DNA of 64,000 bases from Pantoea alhagi. Lineage in GTDB: Bacteria; Pseudomonadota; Gammaproteobacteria; Enterobacterales; Enterobacteriaceae. Location of the stretch: positions 372,001 through 436,000 of the forward strand of contig NZ_CP019706.1 in the NCBI RefSeq assembly GCF_002101395.1, in the 5' to 3' direction. Below are positions 7,888 to 17,595 of the stretch, piece after piece. Each line of letters begins with the position of its first letter. The stretch's first letter is position 1. Made by a program: the position numbers and the translations under genes. The notes under the pieces were generated by a model. It was not told the DNA's origin and searched no databases. It saw only the letters and a program-made list of their open reading frames with translations.

Positions 7888-9756
7888 TTACTGCATTTCT
7901 ACCGCAGCGCCGTACTTGATTTTCGCATCCTTACGCAGATTGCTTAACAACGCATCAAAGACGATCTGCGCATTATTCTGGGTTACTCCCTGCGCCAGTG
8001 CTTTTTTCTGCGCGTCAGGCAGGCTTCCGGCTTTTACCTCATCCAGCGCCAGCAGCACAATGTTGCCCTGCATATCTTCGCTGCTGCCATAAACAGGTTT
8101 ACCCGCCTGTGGCTGTGGCAATGCAAACACGGACTGGACAATGGCATCACGATCGTTACGCGTGAAGGTTTTCGCCTCCCCAAACGCCAGACCCGCTGCT
8201 TTTAATGCATCCTGTTTGCCCGCTTTCAGATCGGCCAGGATTTTTTCCGCCTGCGCTTTAGCCTGTTTTTCCGCCTTGTCATGCTTCAGCGTTTCAGCGA
8301 TCTGCGTTTTCACTTCCTCAAGCGCTTTGACCGCTTCCGGCTTATGGTCGTTCACGCGCAGGATGAAAGCGCGATCGCCATCAACGGTGATCATATCGGA
8401 GTTGCTGCCCGGCGTGCCGTTTTCGCCCTGCAGGTTACCGTTGAAAATCGCCTCGACAACCGGCTTGAAGTTCAGCGCTTCCGGAATATTGTCACGGCCA
8501 AACCACTCGGTTTCCACCGCCTTCACGCCTGCCGCCTGCTCTGCGCTGGCTAACGATTCATTATCGTTGCTTGCCGCATCGCTGACTTTTTGCTGCAGCT
8601 TATAGTAAGCATCCAGCGCTTTTTCCTGCTTCACTTTATCCGCAATCGCATCATGCACTTCCGCCAGCGGTTTGATCTGCTCTGGCTGAATATCATCCAG
8701 ACGCACAATCAGGAAACCAACGGAGGATTTCACCACGCCTGACAGCTGTCCTTTGCTGGTCAGGTTAGCCTCTTTCAGTTCATCCGGTGTGGTGGATGGC
8801 TCCAGCCAGCCCATATCGCCGCCCTTACGTGCGGAGATCGGATCGGCAGATTTTTCTTTCGCCAGCGCGGCAAAATCAGCGCCCTTATTCAGTTGCTCCA
8901 GAATAGCTTGTGCATCAGCTTCGCTCCTGGTCTGAATAATGCTGTAGCGGTTACGCTGAGGCTGGGCATACTCAGCCTTGTGCTGCTCGTACCAGCTCTG
9001 GATATCCGCTTCGCTGGCGCTTTCCTGCATGCTGGCTGCATCAAGCTTGATATAGCTTACGCGGAACTGCTCCGGCGCCAGGAAACTGCTCTTGTGCTGA
9101 GCGTAGTAATTCTTGATTTCGTCATCGCTAACCTGCTGCTGCGCTGCCAGCGCATCCACATTCAGCGTGGCCTGACGCACAACGCGCTGCTGGGAAACCA
9201 GCGCCGCCAGCGCATCGGTTTCACCGCTCAGCATGAAGTCGGTACCGGCGATGGCTGAAATAAGCTGCTGGGTGGTTAACTGTTTGCGCAGCGCTTCAGC
9301 ATACTGGTCGGCGGTAAAGCCCATGTTGTTAATCAGGCTCAGATATTTGGCGTTATCAAACTTACCGTTGGTCTGAAACGCTGGCTGATTAAAGATGGCC
9401 TGTTTGATCTGCTCATCGCTGATAGCCAGCTTTAATTCTTTGGCGTACTGATCCAACAGCATTTCATCTACCAGCTGAGCCAGCGCCTGCTGACGCATCT
9501 GCTGCATATAGCCTGCGTTGCCTGCCAGCTGCGAGAACTGCTCGCCCAGCATCTGCTGTTGGCGGCTACGCTCGTTGTTAAATGCGCGATCCAGCTGGGC
9601 GCGGCTGATCTCCTGGCCATTGACTTTGGCTGCGTAATCGCCGTTACCGCCAATCAGATAGTTGCCAACGCCGGTCAGCACGAATGACAGGATAATCAGT
9701 CCCAGAATAATCTTGAGCACGACATGATTCGACGCCGCGCGTAAATTGTCCATCAT
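7888..9756 (-). CDS. ppiD: periplasmic chaperone PpiD (parvulin-like, membrane-anchored)
   Basis: SecYEG-associated periplasmic chaperone that meets newly translocated outer-membrane proteins. 622 residues with one N-terminal membrane segment (about 13-34, VVLKIILGLIILSFVLTGVG), an SurA-like N-terminal chaperone region, and a parvulin domain near 265-355 (RNRYSIIQTRSEADA, FAALAKEKSADP, GDMGWLEP). The start is the first of two adjacent ATG codons at 9756 (MMDNLRAASN), as in E. coli (MMDSLRTAAN). It sits downstream of hupB with a terminator between them and ends at its own terminator. Confidence 0.96.
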   Translation of the reverse strand: MMDNLRAASNHVVLKIILGLIILSFVLTGVGNYLIGGNGDYAAKVNGQEISRAQLDRAFNNERSRQQQMLGEQFSQLAGNAGYMQQMRQQALAQLVDEMLLDQYAKELKLAISDEQIKQAIFNQPAFQTNGKFDNAKYLSLINNMGFTADQYAEALRKQLTTQQLISAIAGTDFMLSGETDALAALVSQQRVVRQATLNVDALAAQQQVSDDEIKNYYAQHKSSFLAPEQFRVSYIKLDAASMQESASEADIQSWYEQHKAEYAQPQRNRYSIIQTRSEADAQAILEQLNKGADFAALAKEKSADPISARKGGDMGWLEPSTTPDELKEANLTSKGQLSGVVKSSVGFLIVRLDDIQPEQIKPLAEVHDAIADKVKQEKALDAYYKLQQKVSDAASNDNESLASAEQAAGVKAVETEWFGRDNIPEALNFKPVVEAIFNGNLQGENGTPGSNSDMITVDGDRAFILRVNDHKPEAVKALEEVKTQIAETLKHDKAEKQAKAQAEKILADLKAGKQDALKAAGLAFGEAKTFTRNDRDAIVQSVFALPQPQAGKPVYGSSEDMQGNIVLLALDEVKAGSLPDAQKKALAQGVTQNNAQIVFDALLSNLRKDAKIKYGAAVEMQ

Positions 9757-9899
9757 GGTATGACAACACTCCGCTGTAATGTGAATGTAAACCTCACGCA
9801 GGCACCCCATCCTTGCAGGCGTGCGCGTTGCTGCTTTCAGGCCGACTGTGCCTGGCCATGCTCTGACATCCGCTGCTGACGTTTGTCACCTGTCAGAAT

Positions 9900-9929
9900 A
9901 AAAAAGGCACATCAATTGTCTGATGTGCC
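9900..9929 (-). terminator. intrinsic terminator after hupB
   Basis: On the minus strand GGCACATCA-GACAAT-TGATGTGCC is followed by six T, about 75 bases after the hupB stop. Confidence 0.9.
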
Positions 9930-10002
9930 CGTATGTTACATGAGAACGCAATATCCGTCCTCTCTCCACCAAAGAAATTGCTCTAATGGCGTTAACCGTA
10001 AA

Positions 10003-10275
10003 TCAGTTCACCGCGTCTTTCAGCGCTTTACCGGCACGGAAGCCAGGTACTTTGCTTGCTGGAATGGTAATTTCTTTACCTGTCTGCGGGTTACGGCCAG
10101 TGCGTTCAGAACGCTCACGTACGGAAAACGTACCAAAGCCAACCAGAGCCACTTCTTCGCCTGATTTCAGGGAATCAGAAACTGAACCAATAAAAGCATC
10201 TAAAACACGTCCTGCTGCCGCTTTAGAAATATCAGCGTCTGCGGCAATTTTGTCGATCAATTGTGACTTATTCAC
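10003..10275 (-). CDS. hupB: nucleoid protein HU beta subunit
   Basis: Histone-like DNA-bending protein, 90 residues, the E. coli length. Family marks: MNKSQLIDKIA at the start, GFGTFSVRER, the DNA-binding arm RTGRNPQTGKEITIPAS and the end FRAGKALKDAVN. The start is GTG at 10275, not the in-frame ATG at 10284. The ribosome site GAGGGG directly abuts that ATG, leaving no spacer, but lies nine bases before the GTG. hupB stands alone between lon and ppiD, with terminators on either side. Confidence 0.96.
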   Translation of the reverse strand: MNKSQLIDKIAADADISKAAAGRVLDAFIGSVSDSLKSGEEVALVGFGTFSVRERSERTGRNPQTGKEITIPASKVPGFRAGKALKDAVN

Positions 10276-10421
10276 TCTGTTCATCCCCTCTTTTATTATT
10301 CACTATCGCAGCCGACTTCCAGCCAGACGCGAACGCGCAGCCAGTTATATCAAGGTTGTTGAGCCGAAACAACGGGAATTCTCTGGGTCGTTGTTTCAAC
10401 AGCCCTCTAAATTAGCGGCAC

Positions 10422-10457
10422 AAAAAAAAGCTGGCAAGTCCCATTTGACTTGCCAGC
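10422..10457 (-). terminator. intrinsic terminator after lon
   Basis: On the minus strand GCTGGCAAGTC-AAATGG-GACTTGCCAGC is a perfect 11-base stem followed by eight T, 32 bases after the lon stop. Confidence 0.95.
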
Positions 10458-10488
10458 TACGCTTTTTAACTGATTTTGTCTTTAGTCA

Positions 10489-12843
10489 CTATTTCGCCGT
10501 AGCAACCTGCATCCCGTAGGGCGCATTTTGCAGGGCCAGTGTCAGAACATCCTCAATGCGTTTAACCGGATGGATATCCAGATCGGCCAGCACGTTTTCC
10601 GGGATCTCTTCCAGATCGCGCTTGTTATCATCCGGGATCAACACTGTTTTAATCCCGCCACGATGCGCTGCCAGCAGCTTCTCTTTCAGGCCGCCAATAG
10701 GCAGCACCTGACCACGCAGCGTGATCTCGCCGGTCATCGCCACATCAGCGCGTACCGGATTGCCTGTCAGACAGGAAACCAGCGCGGTGCACATCGCAAT
10801 ACCGGCGCTCGGTCCATCTTTCGGCGTGGCGCCTTCCGGCACGTGAACATGAATATCACGCTTCTCGTAGAAATCCCCGTTGATGCCGAGTTTCTCTGCG
10901 CGCGCGCGTACCACGGTTAATGCTGCCTGAATTGACTCCTGCATAACTTCGCCCAGCGAGCCGGTATAGGTCAGCTTGCCTTTGCCCGGCACGCAGGCGG
11001 TTTCGATAGTCAACAGATCGCCACCCACTTCCGTCCACGCCAGACCCGTTACCTGCCCAACGCGGTTTTCGTTGTCGGCGCGACCGTAATCGAAGCGCTG
11101 TACACCAAGGAAATCTTTCAGGTTATCGCCGTTGATCTCGATATGCTTCAGATTTTTATCCAGCAGCAGCGCTTTCACCGCTTTACGGCACAGCTTGGAG
11201 AGCTCACGCTCAAGGCTACGCACGCCCGCTTCGCGCGTGTAATAACGAATAATGCCGATGATCGCGCTGTCATCTACGGTAATTTCGCTGGATTTCAGCG
11301 CATTACGTTCGATCTGTTTCGGCAGCAGGTGCTGTTTGGCAATATTGAGTTTTTCATCTTCGGTATAGCCGGAAAGACGAATCACTTCCATACGGTCCAG
11401 CAGCGGAGCCGGGATATTCATTGAGTTAGAGGTCGCAACGAACATCACATCGGAGAGATCGTAATCCACTTCCAGATAGTGATCGTTAAAAGCGACGTTC
11501 TGCTCAGGATCCAGCACCTCAAGCAGCGCTGAAGCCGGGTCACCGCGCATGTCAGATGACATTTTGTCGATCTCATCCAACAGGAACAGCGGGTTTTTCA
11601 CGCCAACCTTCGCCATTTTCTGGATAAGTTTGCCAGGCATAGAGCCGATATAAGTACGACGATGCCCGCGAATTTCCGCCTCATCACGCACGCCGCCCAG
11701 CGCCATACGCACATACTTACGTCCGGTCGCTTTAGCGATAGATTGCCCCAGTGAGGTTTTACCCACGCCCGGCGGCCCCACCAGACACAGAATCGGCCCT
11801 TTAATTTTGTTAACGCGGCTCTGTACCGCCAGGTATTCCAGAATGCGGTCTTTCACACGCTCAAGGCCGTAATGATCGGTATCCAGCGTTTCCTGAGCTT
11901 TACGCAGGTCTTTTTTCACCTTGCTGCGCTCATTCCACGGAACCTGAACCATCCATTCGATATAGCCGCGTACCACGGTCGCTTCTGCTGACATTGGCGA
12001 CATCATTTTCAGCTTCTGCAGTTCGGCTTCGGCTTTTTCGCGCGCCTCTTTCGGCATTTTGGATGCGTCGATTTTACGCTTCAGCGCTTCATATTCATCC
12101 GGCGCATCGTCCATTTCGCCCAGTTCTTTCTGAATGGCCTTCATCTGCTCGTTCAGATAGTACTCGCGCTGGCTTTTTTCCATCTGTTTTTTGACGCGAT
12201 TACGAATACGTTTTTCTACCTGCAGCAGGTCGATCTCCGATTCCATCATCGCCATCAGATATTCCAGACGTTCGTTGACGTCGGACATTTCCAGCACGGA
12301 CTGTTTATCAGCCAGCTTCAACGGCATATGCGCCGCCACGGTATCGGCCAGGCGCGCGGCATCGTCGATGCTGTTCAGCGAGGTCAGTACTTCAGGCGGA
12401 ATCTTTTTGTTGAGCTTGATATAGCCTTCAAACTGGTTGATGGCGGTGCGCACCAGCACTTCTTGCTCACGCTCTTCAATCTCAGGAGAAGCCAGGTATT
12501 CCGCCTGGGCGGTAAAATGCTCACCGTTATCGGCAAGCTGGGTAATACGTGCCCGCTGTAACCCCTCAACCAGCACTTTTACGGTGCCGTCCGGCAGTTT
12601 CAGCATTTGCAAAATAGAAGAAACGGTCCCTACAGAGAAGAGATCGTTAATGCCAGGTTCATCCGTTGAAGCCTCTTTCTGTGCTACCAGCATGATCTTT
12701 TTATCATGATCCATTGCGGCTTCGAGGCACCGAATCGATTTTTCCCGACCAACAAACAACGGAATTACCATGTGCGGATAAACCACTACGTCGCGCAAAG
12801 GCAACACAGGGATTTCAATGCGTTCAGAACGCTCAGGATTCAT
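10489..12843 (-). CDS. lon: ATP-dependent protease Lon
   Basis: Cytosolic AAA+ serine protease for misfolded and short-lived regulatory proteins (for example SulA and RcsA in relatives). 784 residues, the same length as E. coli Lon and nearly identical to it. The LAN substrate domain is at the N terminus, Walker A GPPGVGKTS lies near 356, and Walker B LFLLDEIDKM near 420. The protease domain has the catalytic Ser in PKDGPSAGIAM near 679 and Lys in GGLKEKLLAA near 722. It is preceded by a heat-shock promoter at 12930-12956 and followed by a strong terminator. Confidence 0.99.
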   Translation of the reverse strand: MNPERSERIEIPVLPLRDVVVYPHMVIPLFVGREKSIRCLEAAMDHDKKIMLVAQKEASTDEPGINDLFSVGTVSSILQMLKLPDGTVKVLVEGLQRARITQLADNGEHFTAQAEYLASPEIEEREQEVLVRTAINQFEGYIKLNKKIPPEVLTSLNSIDDAARLADTVAAHMPLKLADKQSVLEMSDVNERLEYLMAMMESEIDLLQVEKRIRNRVKKQMEKSQREYYLNEQMKAIQKELGEMDDAPDEYEALKRKIDASKMPKEAREKAEAELQKLKMMSPMSAEATVVRGYIEWMVQVPWNERSKVKKDLRKAQETLDTDHYGLERVKDRILEYLAVQSRVNKIKGPILCLVGPPGVGKTSLGQSIAKATGRKYVRMALGGVRDEAEIRGHRRTYIGSMPGKLIQKMAKVGVKNPLFLLDEIDKMSSDMRGDPASALLEVLDPEQNVAFNDHYLEVDYDLSDVMFVATSNSMNIPAPLLDRMEVIRLSGYTEDEKLNIAKQHLLPKQIERNALKSSEITVDDSAIIGIIRYYTREAGVRSLERELSKLCRKAVKALLLDKNLKHIEINGDNLKDFLGVQRFDYGRADNENRVGQVTGLAWTEVGGDLLTIETACVPGKGKLTYTGSLGEVMQESIQAALTVVRARAEKLGINGDFYEKRDIHVHVPEGATPKDGPSAGIAMCTALVSCLTGNPVRADVAMTGEITLRGQVLPIGGLKEKLLAAHRGGIKTVLIPDDNKRDLEEIPENVLADLDIHPVKRIEDVLTLALQNAPYGMQVATAK

Positions 12844-12929
12844 AGAGCTCTCTCTTAGTTTAAAGTCCGCCAGGTGATGGGTACCGCATAGTGCAGGCTA
12901 TGTGCCAGGGAACCCACAGGTAATTGAGT

Positions 12930-12956
12930 ATATGGGGATGTTTGCCAGACATTCAA
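12930..12956 (-). promoter_or_regulatory. sigma-32 heat-shock promoter of lon
   Basis: On the minus strand TTGAAT, 13 bases, CCCCATAT. This matches the sigma-32 consensus CTTGAAA-N13-CCCCATNT and the known E. coli lon promoter. It lies about 90 bases before the lon ATG. Confidence 0.9.
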
Positions 12957-12977
12957 TGTCCGGGACGTGAGAAAAGC

Positions 12978-13002
12978 AAAAGGGGGACAAATTCCCCCTT
13001 TT
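12978..13002 (-). terminator. intrinsic terminator after clpX
   Basis: On the minus strand AAAAGGGGGA and TCCCCCTTTT form a stem ending in T bases, 30 bases after the clpX stop and just upstream of the lon promoter. Confidence 0.85.
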
Positions 13003-13031
13003 ATAACTAACTTGCTGGTTGTGTTGACGAA

Positions 13032-14306
13032 TTATTCGCCAGATGCCTGCTGCGCTTCGTGAGTGCCGTAGATAAGCATGGGTTTTGACTGTCCTTCAAT
13101 CACAGACTCATCAATCACCACTTTTTCCACATCATCCATCGAAGGCAGATCGTACATCGTATCCAGCAGAGCGGCTTCTACGATAGAACGCAGGCCACGG
13201 GCGCCGGTTTTACGCGACATCGCTTTCTGCGCAATGGCCGTCAACGCTTCGTCACGGAACTCCAGCTCAACGCCTTCCAGGTTAAACAGCGCCTGGTACT
13301 GTTTTGTCAGTGCGTTTTTCGGCTCACGCAGAATCTGAATTAACGCTTCTTCGCTCAGCTCATTGAGCGTCGCCACCACCGGCAAACGACCAATAAACTC
13401 AGGAATCAGACCAAATTTGATCAGATCTTCCGGCTCAACCTGCTCCAGCAGTTGCCCTTCCGATGCTTTCTGCGATTTGCCTTTTACCGTCGCGCCAAAA
13501 CCGATGCCGGAGCCGGTTTCCACACGCTGAGAAATGACTTTATCCAGGCCTGCAAAAGCACCACCGCAGATAAACAGAATCTTAGAGGTATCAACCTGCA
13601 AAAATTCCTGCTGCGGGTGTTTGCGTCCGCCCTGCGGCGGTACGGCGGCAACCGTGCCTTCGATCAGTTTCAGCAACGCCTGCTGCACGCCTTCACCGGA
13701 CACATCACGCGTAATCGACGGGTTGTCTGATTTACGGGAAATTTTATCAATTTCATCGATGTAAACGATACCACGCTGCGCTTTCTGCACGTCGTAGTCA
13801 CATTTCTGCAGCAATTTCTGGATAATATTCTCAACGTCTTCACCCACATAACCAGCTTCGGTCAATGTGGTGGCATCCGCCATCGTGAAGGGCACATCCA
13901 GCAGACGCGCCAGCGTCTCGGCCAACAGCGTTTTACCGCTACCGGTTGGACCAATCAGCAGAATATTACTTTTGCCCAGCTCAATACCGTTGCTGGTATC
14001 GCCATTGCGCAGGCGTTTGTAATGGTTATACACCGCCACCGCCAGCACTTTTTTCGCCCTTTCCTGACCGATAACGTAATCGTCAAGATGATGGCGAATT
14101 TCGTGCGGAGTCGGTAACGCGCTACGCTCACGATGCGGCGCGACTTCTTTTATCTCTTCGCGAATAATGTCATTACATAAATCGACACATTCGTCGCAGA
14201 TATACACTGACGGCCCGGCAATCAGCTTGCGCACTTCATGCTGGCTTTTACCGCAAAAAGAGCAGTACAGCAGCTTCCCTGAACCGTCTTTGCGCTTATC
14301 TGTCAT
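13032..14306 (-). CDS. clpX: ATP-dependent unfoldase ClpX
   Basis: AAA+ specificity subunit of the ClpXP protease; unfolds tagged proteins (ssrA, RpoS via RssB) and feeds them to ClpP. 424 residues, the E. coli length. An N-terminal zinc-binding domain carries four cysteines (CSFCGKSQHEV, CDECVDLC), Walker A is GPTGSGKTL near 119, Walker B is IVYIDEIDKI near 180, and the ClpP-contacting IGF loop (SGIGFGA) is near 268. It lies downstream of clpP on the same strand with 129 bases between, the usual clpP-clpX arrangement. Confidence 0.99.
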   Translation of the reverse strand: MTDKRKDGSGKLLYCSFCGKSQHEVRKLIAGPSVYICDECVDLCNDIIREEIKEVAPHRERSALPTPHEIRHHLDDYVIGQERAKKVLAVAVYNHYKRLRNGDTSNGIELGKSNILLIGPTGSGKTLLAETLARLLDVPFTMADATTLTEAGYVGEDVENIIQKLLQKCDYDVQKAQRGIVYIDEIDKISRKSDNPSITRDVSGEGVQQALLKLIEGTVAAVPPQGGRKHPQQEFLQVDTSKILFICGGAFAGLDKVISQRVETGSGIGFGATVKGKSQKASEGQLLEQVEPEDLIKFGLIPEFIGRLPVVATLNELSEEALIQILREPKNALTKQYQALFNLEGVELEFRDEALTAIAQKAMSRKTGARGLRSIVEAALLDTMYDLPSMDDVEKVVIDESVIEGQSKPMLIYGTHEAQQASGE

Positions 14307-14435
14307 CAGCTAACCTCTTTATTTATCTCGTCCGCAGTTAAATGCGGCGATGGCAGCCAGACTGGCTGCCCTCATTCGTAGCCACTCTTCACCCATTGTC
14401 TGCTGTAACTATAGCGTATGCAGCGGGATGGAGTC

Positions 14436-15059
14436 TTATTGGCGATGCGTAAGGATAGAATCAACTAAACCATACTCTACCGCCTCACTCGCTGAGAGGA
14501 AACGGTCACGCTCGGTGTCACGTTCGATTTGCTCAAGCGATTTGCCGGTATGTTCCGCCATCAGTTCGTTCATGCGCTGTTTAACTTTAAGGATCTCACG
14601 GGCATGAATTTCGATATCCGTCGCCTGGCCCTGATAGCCGCCCAGCGGCTGATGGATCATCACCCGGGAGTTAGGCAGACAGTAACGCTTGCCTTTAGTG
14701 CCAGCGGTCAACAGGAAAGCCCCCATTGAGCAAGCCTGCCCCATACAAATGGTGCTGACATCCGGCTTGATAAACTTCATGGTATCGTAAATCGACATAC
14801 CGGCGGTAATCACGCCGCCCGGTGAATTGATATACAGGTAAATATCTTTTTCTGGGTTTTCCGCTTCCAGAAACAGCATCTGGGCCACGATCAGGTTCGC
14901 CATATGATCTTCAACCTGACCGGTAAGGAAAATGACGCGCTCTTTTAACAGGCGGGAATAAATGTCGTAAGAACGCTCGCCGCGCGAGGTTTGTTCGACC
15001 ACCATGGGCACCAGCGCCATGTTAGGTGCGGAAAATTCACGTTCGCCATTGTATGACAT
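14436..15059 (-). CDS. clpP: ATP-dependent Clp protease proteolytic subunit ClpP
   Basis: Tetradecameric serine peptidase of ClpXP and ClpAP, 207 residues with a short N-terminal propeptide. The catalytic triad is Ser in GQACSMGAFLL, His in MIHQPLGG and Asp in IERDTERDRF. The residue before the catalytic Ser is Cys, where E. coli has Ala; other enterobacteria show this too. The ATG at 15059 has AGGAGACGG upstream and gives MSYNGEREFSAPNMALVPMV; the frame extends to 15092 without reason to use it. A sigma-32-type promoter lies 150-180 bases upstream. Confidence 0.98.
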   Translation of the reverse strand: MSYNGEREFSAPNMALVPMVVEQTSRGERSYDIYSRLLKERVIFLTGQVEDHMANLIVAQMLFLEAENPEKDIYLYINSPGGVITAGMSIYDTMKFIKPDVSTICMGQACSMGAFLLTAGTKGKRYCLPNSRVMIHQPLGGYQGQATDIEIHAREILKVKQRMNELMAEHTGKSLEQIERDTERDRFLSASEAVEYGLVDSILTHRQ

Positions 15060-15210
15060 TACCGTCTCCTGGATAAATTTCATTGGCAACATTCTGTACC
15101 GATTCTACTTAAGTGAGAACATGAAAACCATGCTTCACGTTGCCACTCTCCGACGCCATCCGGACGGTCAATCAGCCAGCCTTTCACTTTTCACGATATT
15201 CGGAAAACTA

Positions 15211-15238
15211 TCTTGGGGCGTGTGCCCGTTGTTTCAAG
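15211..15238 (-). promoter_or_regulatory. sigma-32-type promoter of clpP
   Basis: On the minus strand CTTGAAA, 13 bases, CCCCAAGA. The -35 is a full match to the heat-shock consensus and the -10 keeps CCCCA. It lies in the 340-base tig-clpP gap, which otherwise holds only the tig terminator. Confidence 0.8.
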
Positions 15239-15347
15239 CATAACAACGTTTTCTTCAATCGCTAACCTGGAATAGCATCATACCGAATAACCTGACGCTT
15301 AATTAGTCAAAAAGGTACACAAAAAGCGTTTTCTGAAAGGGATAAAT

Positions 15348-15380
15348 AAAAAGCCCGCTCCTTGCGGTAGCGGGCTTTTT
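15348..15380 (-). terminator. intrinsic terminator after tig
   Basis: AAGCCCGCT, a nine-base loop and AGCGGGCTT, with a T-tract on the minus strand, 20 bases after the tig stop. Confidence 0.9.
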
Positions 15381-15399
15381 ACATTTAACGCATGAAAAA

Positions 15400-16704
15400 T
15401 CAAGCCATTGAGGTCTGATTCATCAGATCCTGGAACTTAGTGGCTTTCTCAGTCACTTTCGCTTTTTCCAGAACCGCTTCAACCGCCTGCTCTTCCAGAG
15501 CAACGTTGCGCATGTTGTTCATCAGCTCATTGTTTTTGCTGTAGAACTCGATCACTTCCTGCGGATCTTCATAGGCAGAAGCCATTTCCTCGATCAGCGT
15601 TTTCACGCGATCTTCATCTGCTTTCAGATCGTTGGTGCGGATCACTTCGCCCAGCAGCAGACCCACTACTACGCGACGCTTAGCCTGCTCTTCGAACAGT
15701 TCACGTGGCAGTTCCAGAGCCTGTTTCTCATTGCCACCAAAGCGCTGTGCAGCCTGACGACGCAGTACGTCGATTTCGCTGTCGATCAGTGCAGCCGGCA
15801 CTTCGATATCGTTGGCTTTTACCAGGCCGTCAATCGCCTGAGTTTTAACACGGTTACGCACGGCGCCTTTCAGCTCGCGCTCCATGTTTTTACGCACTTC
15901 CGCACGCAGGCCAGCAACAGAACCATCTTCCACGCCGAAACGTTTGATGAATTCTTCAGTCAGTTCCGGCAGCTCGCGCTCTTCAACTTTTTTCAGCACG
16001 ATAGCGAACTTCGCATCTTTCCCTTTCAGGTTTTCCGCGTGGTAATCTTCCGGGAATTTCACGTCGATAGTGAATTCTTCGCCAGCTTTATGGCCCACAA
16101 CGCCTTCTTCGAAGCCCGGGATCATGCGACCCTGGCCCATAGCCAGTACGAAGTCAGAAGCTTTACCGCCTTCAAACTCTTCGCCGTCTACGGAGCCGGA
16201 GAAATCAACGGTAACGCGATCTTCAGCGGCCGCTTCACCTTCTTTCTCTTTCCAGGTCGCCTGCTGTTTGCGCAGGGTGTCCAGCATCGCGTCCACGTCT
16301 TCGTCGGTCACTTCTACAATCGGTTTTTCAACTTCGATTGCGTCCAGACCCTGCAGCTCAACTTCCGGATACACTTCAAATTCTACAGAGTAAGTAAAAT
16401 CTTCACCCTGTTTGTATTCGCCCGGTACGTAATTCGGCGCGCCGGCCGGATTGATTTTCTCTTTGATGATGGCGTCAACAAAGTTGCGCTGCATCAGGTC
16501 GCCCAGCACATCCTGACGAACAGAGGCGCCGTAACGCTGCGCCACAACGCTCATCGGCACTTTGCCTTTACGGAAACCGTCGATACGGACTTTCTTCGCT
16601 ACATCGACCAGCTCTTTTTTCACAGCGTTCTCGATGCTGTCAGCAGCGACAGTAATCGTAACGCGACGGCCCAGGCCCTGAGTGGTTTCTACTGAAACTT
16701 GCAT
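15400..16704 (-). CDS. tig: trigger factor (ribosome-associated chaperone)
   Basis: Chaperone and peptidyl-prolyl isomerase docked at the ribosome exit tunnel, 434 residues (E. coli 432). The ribosome-binding N domain carries the signature GFRKGKVP near residues 43-50. An FKBP-type domain lies near 155-245 (EDRVTVDFSGSVDGEEFEGG, GMIPGFE-like motif RMIPGFEEGVVG). A long helical C-terminal substrate-binding region follows. It is transcribed towards clpP-clpX-lon but ends at its own terminator. Confidence 0.98.
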   Translation of the reverse strand: MQVSVETTQGLGRRVTITVAADSIENAVKKELVDVAKKVRIDGFRKGKVPMSVVAQRYGASVRQDVLGDLMQRNFVDAIIKEKINPAGAPNYVPGEYKQGEDFTYSVEFEVYPEVELQGLDAIEVEKPIVEVTDEDVDAMLDTLRKQQATWKEKEGEAAAEDRVTVDFSGSVDGEEFEGGKASDFVLAMGQGRMIPGFEEGVVGHKAGEEFTIDVKFPEDYHAENLKGKDAKFAIVLKKVEERELPELTEEFIKRFGVEDGSVAGLRAEVRKNMERELKGAVRNRVKTQAIDGLVKANDIEVPAALIDSEIDVLRRQAAQRFGGNEKQALELPRELFEEQAKRRVVVGLLLGEVIRTNDLKADEDRVKTLIEEMASAYEDPQEVIEFYSKNNELMNNMRNVALEEQAVEAVLEKAKVTEKATKFQDLMNQTSMA

Positions 16705-16976
16705 CTTGTTACCTCAAAAAATCACGAGCTCGGTCAACTTCAGATAGCGCAGATAAAAGTCCGCGCTATCCAACAACCGGGACGGCCTCTGATGAAGAAC
16801 CCATTCCCTGTTACCAGAAGCGTCCCGAAGCAATTCCGGAAAAATAGACGCAGCATTATAGCGGCATCGTTTTACCGCGTCGAGAACGCAAACCGGGCAC
16901 CGGTTCGCAGTTTGGTGGAAAATAAGTGAAAAACATCTTTATTCAGGCGCTGAACTGGGCGAAATTCAGACAAAAG

Positions 16977-16998
16977 AAAACGGCCCTCAGGCCGTTTT
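16977..16998. terminator. bidirectional-type terminator after bolA
   Basis: AAAACGGCC-CTCA-GGCCGTTTT, 16 bases after the bolA stop. On the minus strand it is followed by CTTTTG. It separates bolA from tig. Confidence 0.85.
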
Positions 16999-17013
16999 GG
17001 TTAATTCCTCGTT

Positions 17014-17328
17014 TCAGGCCAACATCCCTGCTCCGCGACAGTTAGGCGAAGGGAGCACGGTATCCTGCAACCCTTCCCACTCTTTCAGCGTATAGGTATG
17101 CAACGCCAGCGCGTGAACGCTGCCGGCCAGCTCTTCGCTCAGAGTGCTATAAATAGCACGGTGGCGCATTAAAAAGCGCTGGTCGGTAAAACTATCGCTG
17201 ACGATCACCACTTTGAAGTGGCTCTCCGATCCCGCAGGGACATTATGACGATAACTCTCATCATGAACTTCCAGGTGGGCCGGTTGAAAGGCGGTTCTTA
17301 ACTTTTCTTCTATTTGTTCGCGAATCAT
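17014..17328 (-). CDS. bolA: BolA-family regulator of morphology and iron-sulfur handling
   Basis: BolA protein, 104 residues, class II KH-like fold. It acts in stationary-phase morphology and partners monothiol glutaredoxins. Family marks are DESYRHNVPAGSESHFKVVIVS and RHRAIYSTL, plus the conserved His in VHALALHTYT. The ATG at 17328 was chosen because GGAG stands eight bases before it; an in-frame GTG at 17337 is too close to that site. The gene is divergent from yajG. Confidence 0.96.
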   Translation of the reverse strand: MIREQIEEKLRTAFQPAHLEVHDESYRHNVPAGSESHFKVVIVSDSFTDQRFLMRHRAIYSTLSEELAGSVHALALHTYTLKEWEGLQDTVLPSPNCRGAGMLA

Positions 17329-17595
17329 GACATCCACTCCTCTACGGCAGAGAGCTACGCCCCATCCCTTTAAATATTAGTCGGTTTTAGCCCGTTTCCG
17401 CAGCTAATGTGAAAAAAACTGTCCCGCTTGTTACGGTGACTGCGCGCCTGCTCACAGTAAATCGCCTTACGCCATGTTGAAAAAACAAGCAGAGTGATGA
17501 ATTTACACGCCGTCGGGGCTTTCTTCACAGAAACGCAATGATATGATGCCCGCTGTTTTGTCAGCAATATCATTCAGACTTACGAGAAAATAAGC

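Noticed and set aside
16039..16695. 218-codon plus-strand frame inside tig
   Set aside because: Antisense to trigger factor; Phe- and His-rich composition without domain marks.
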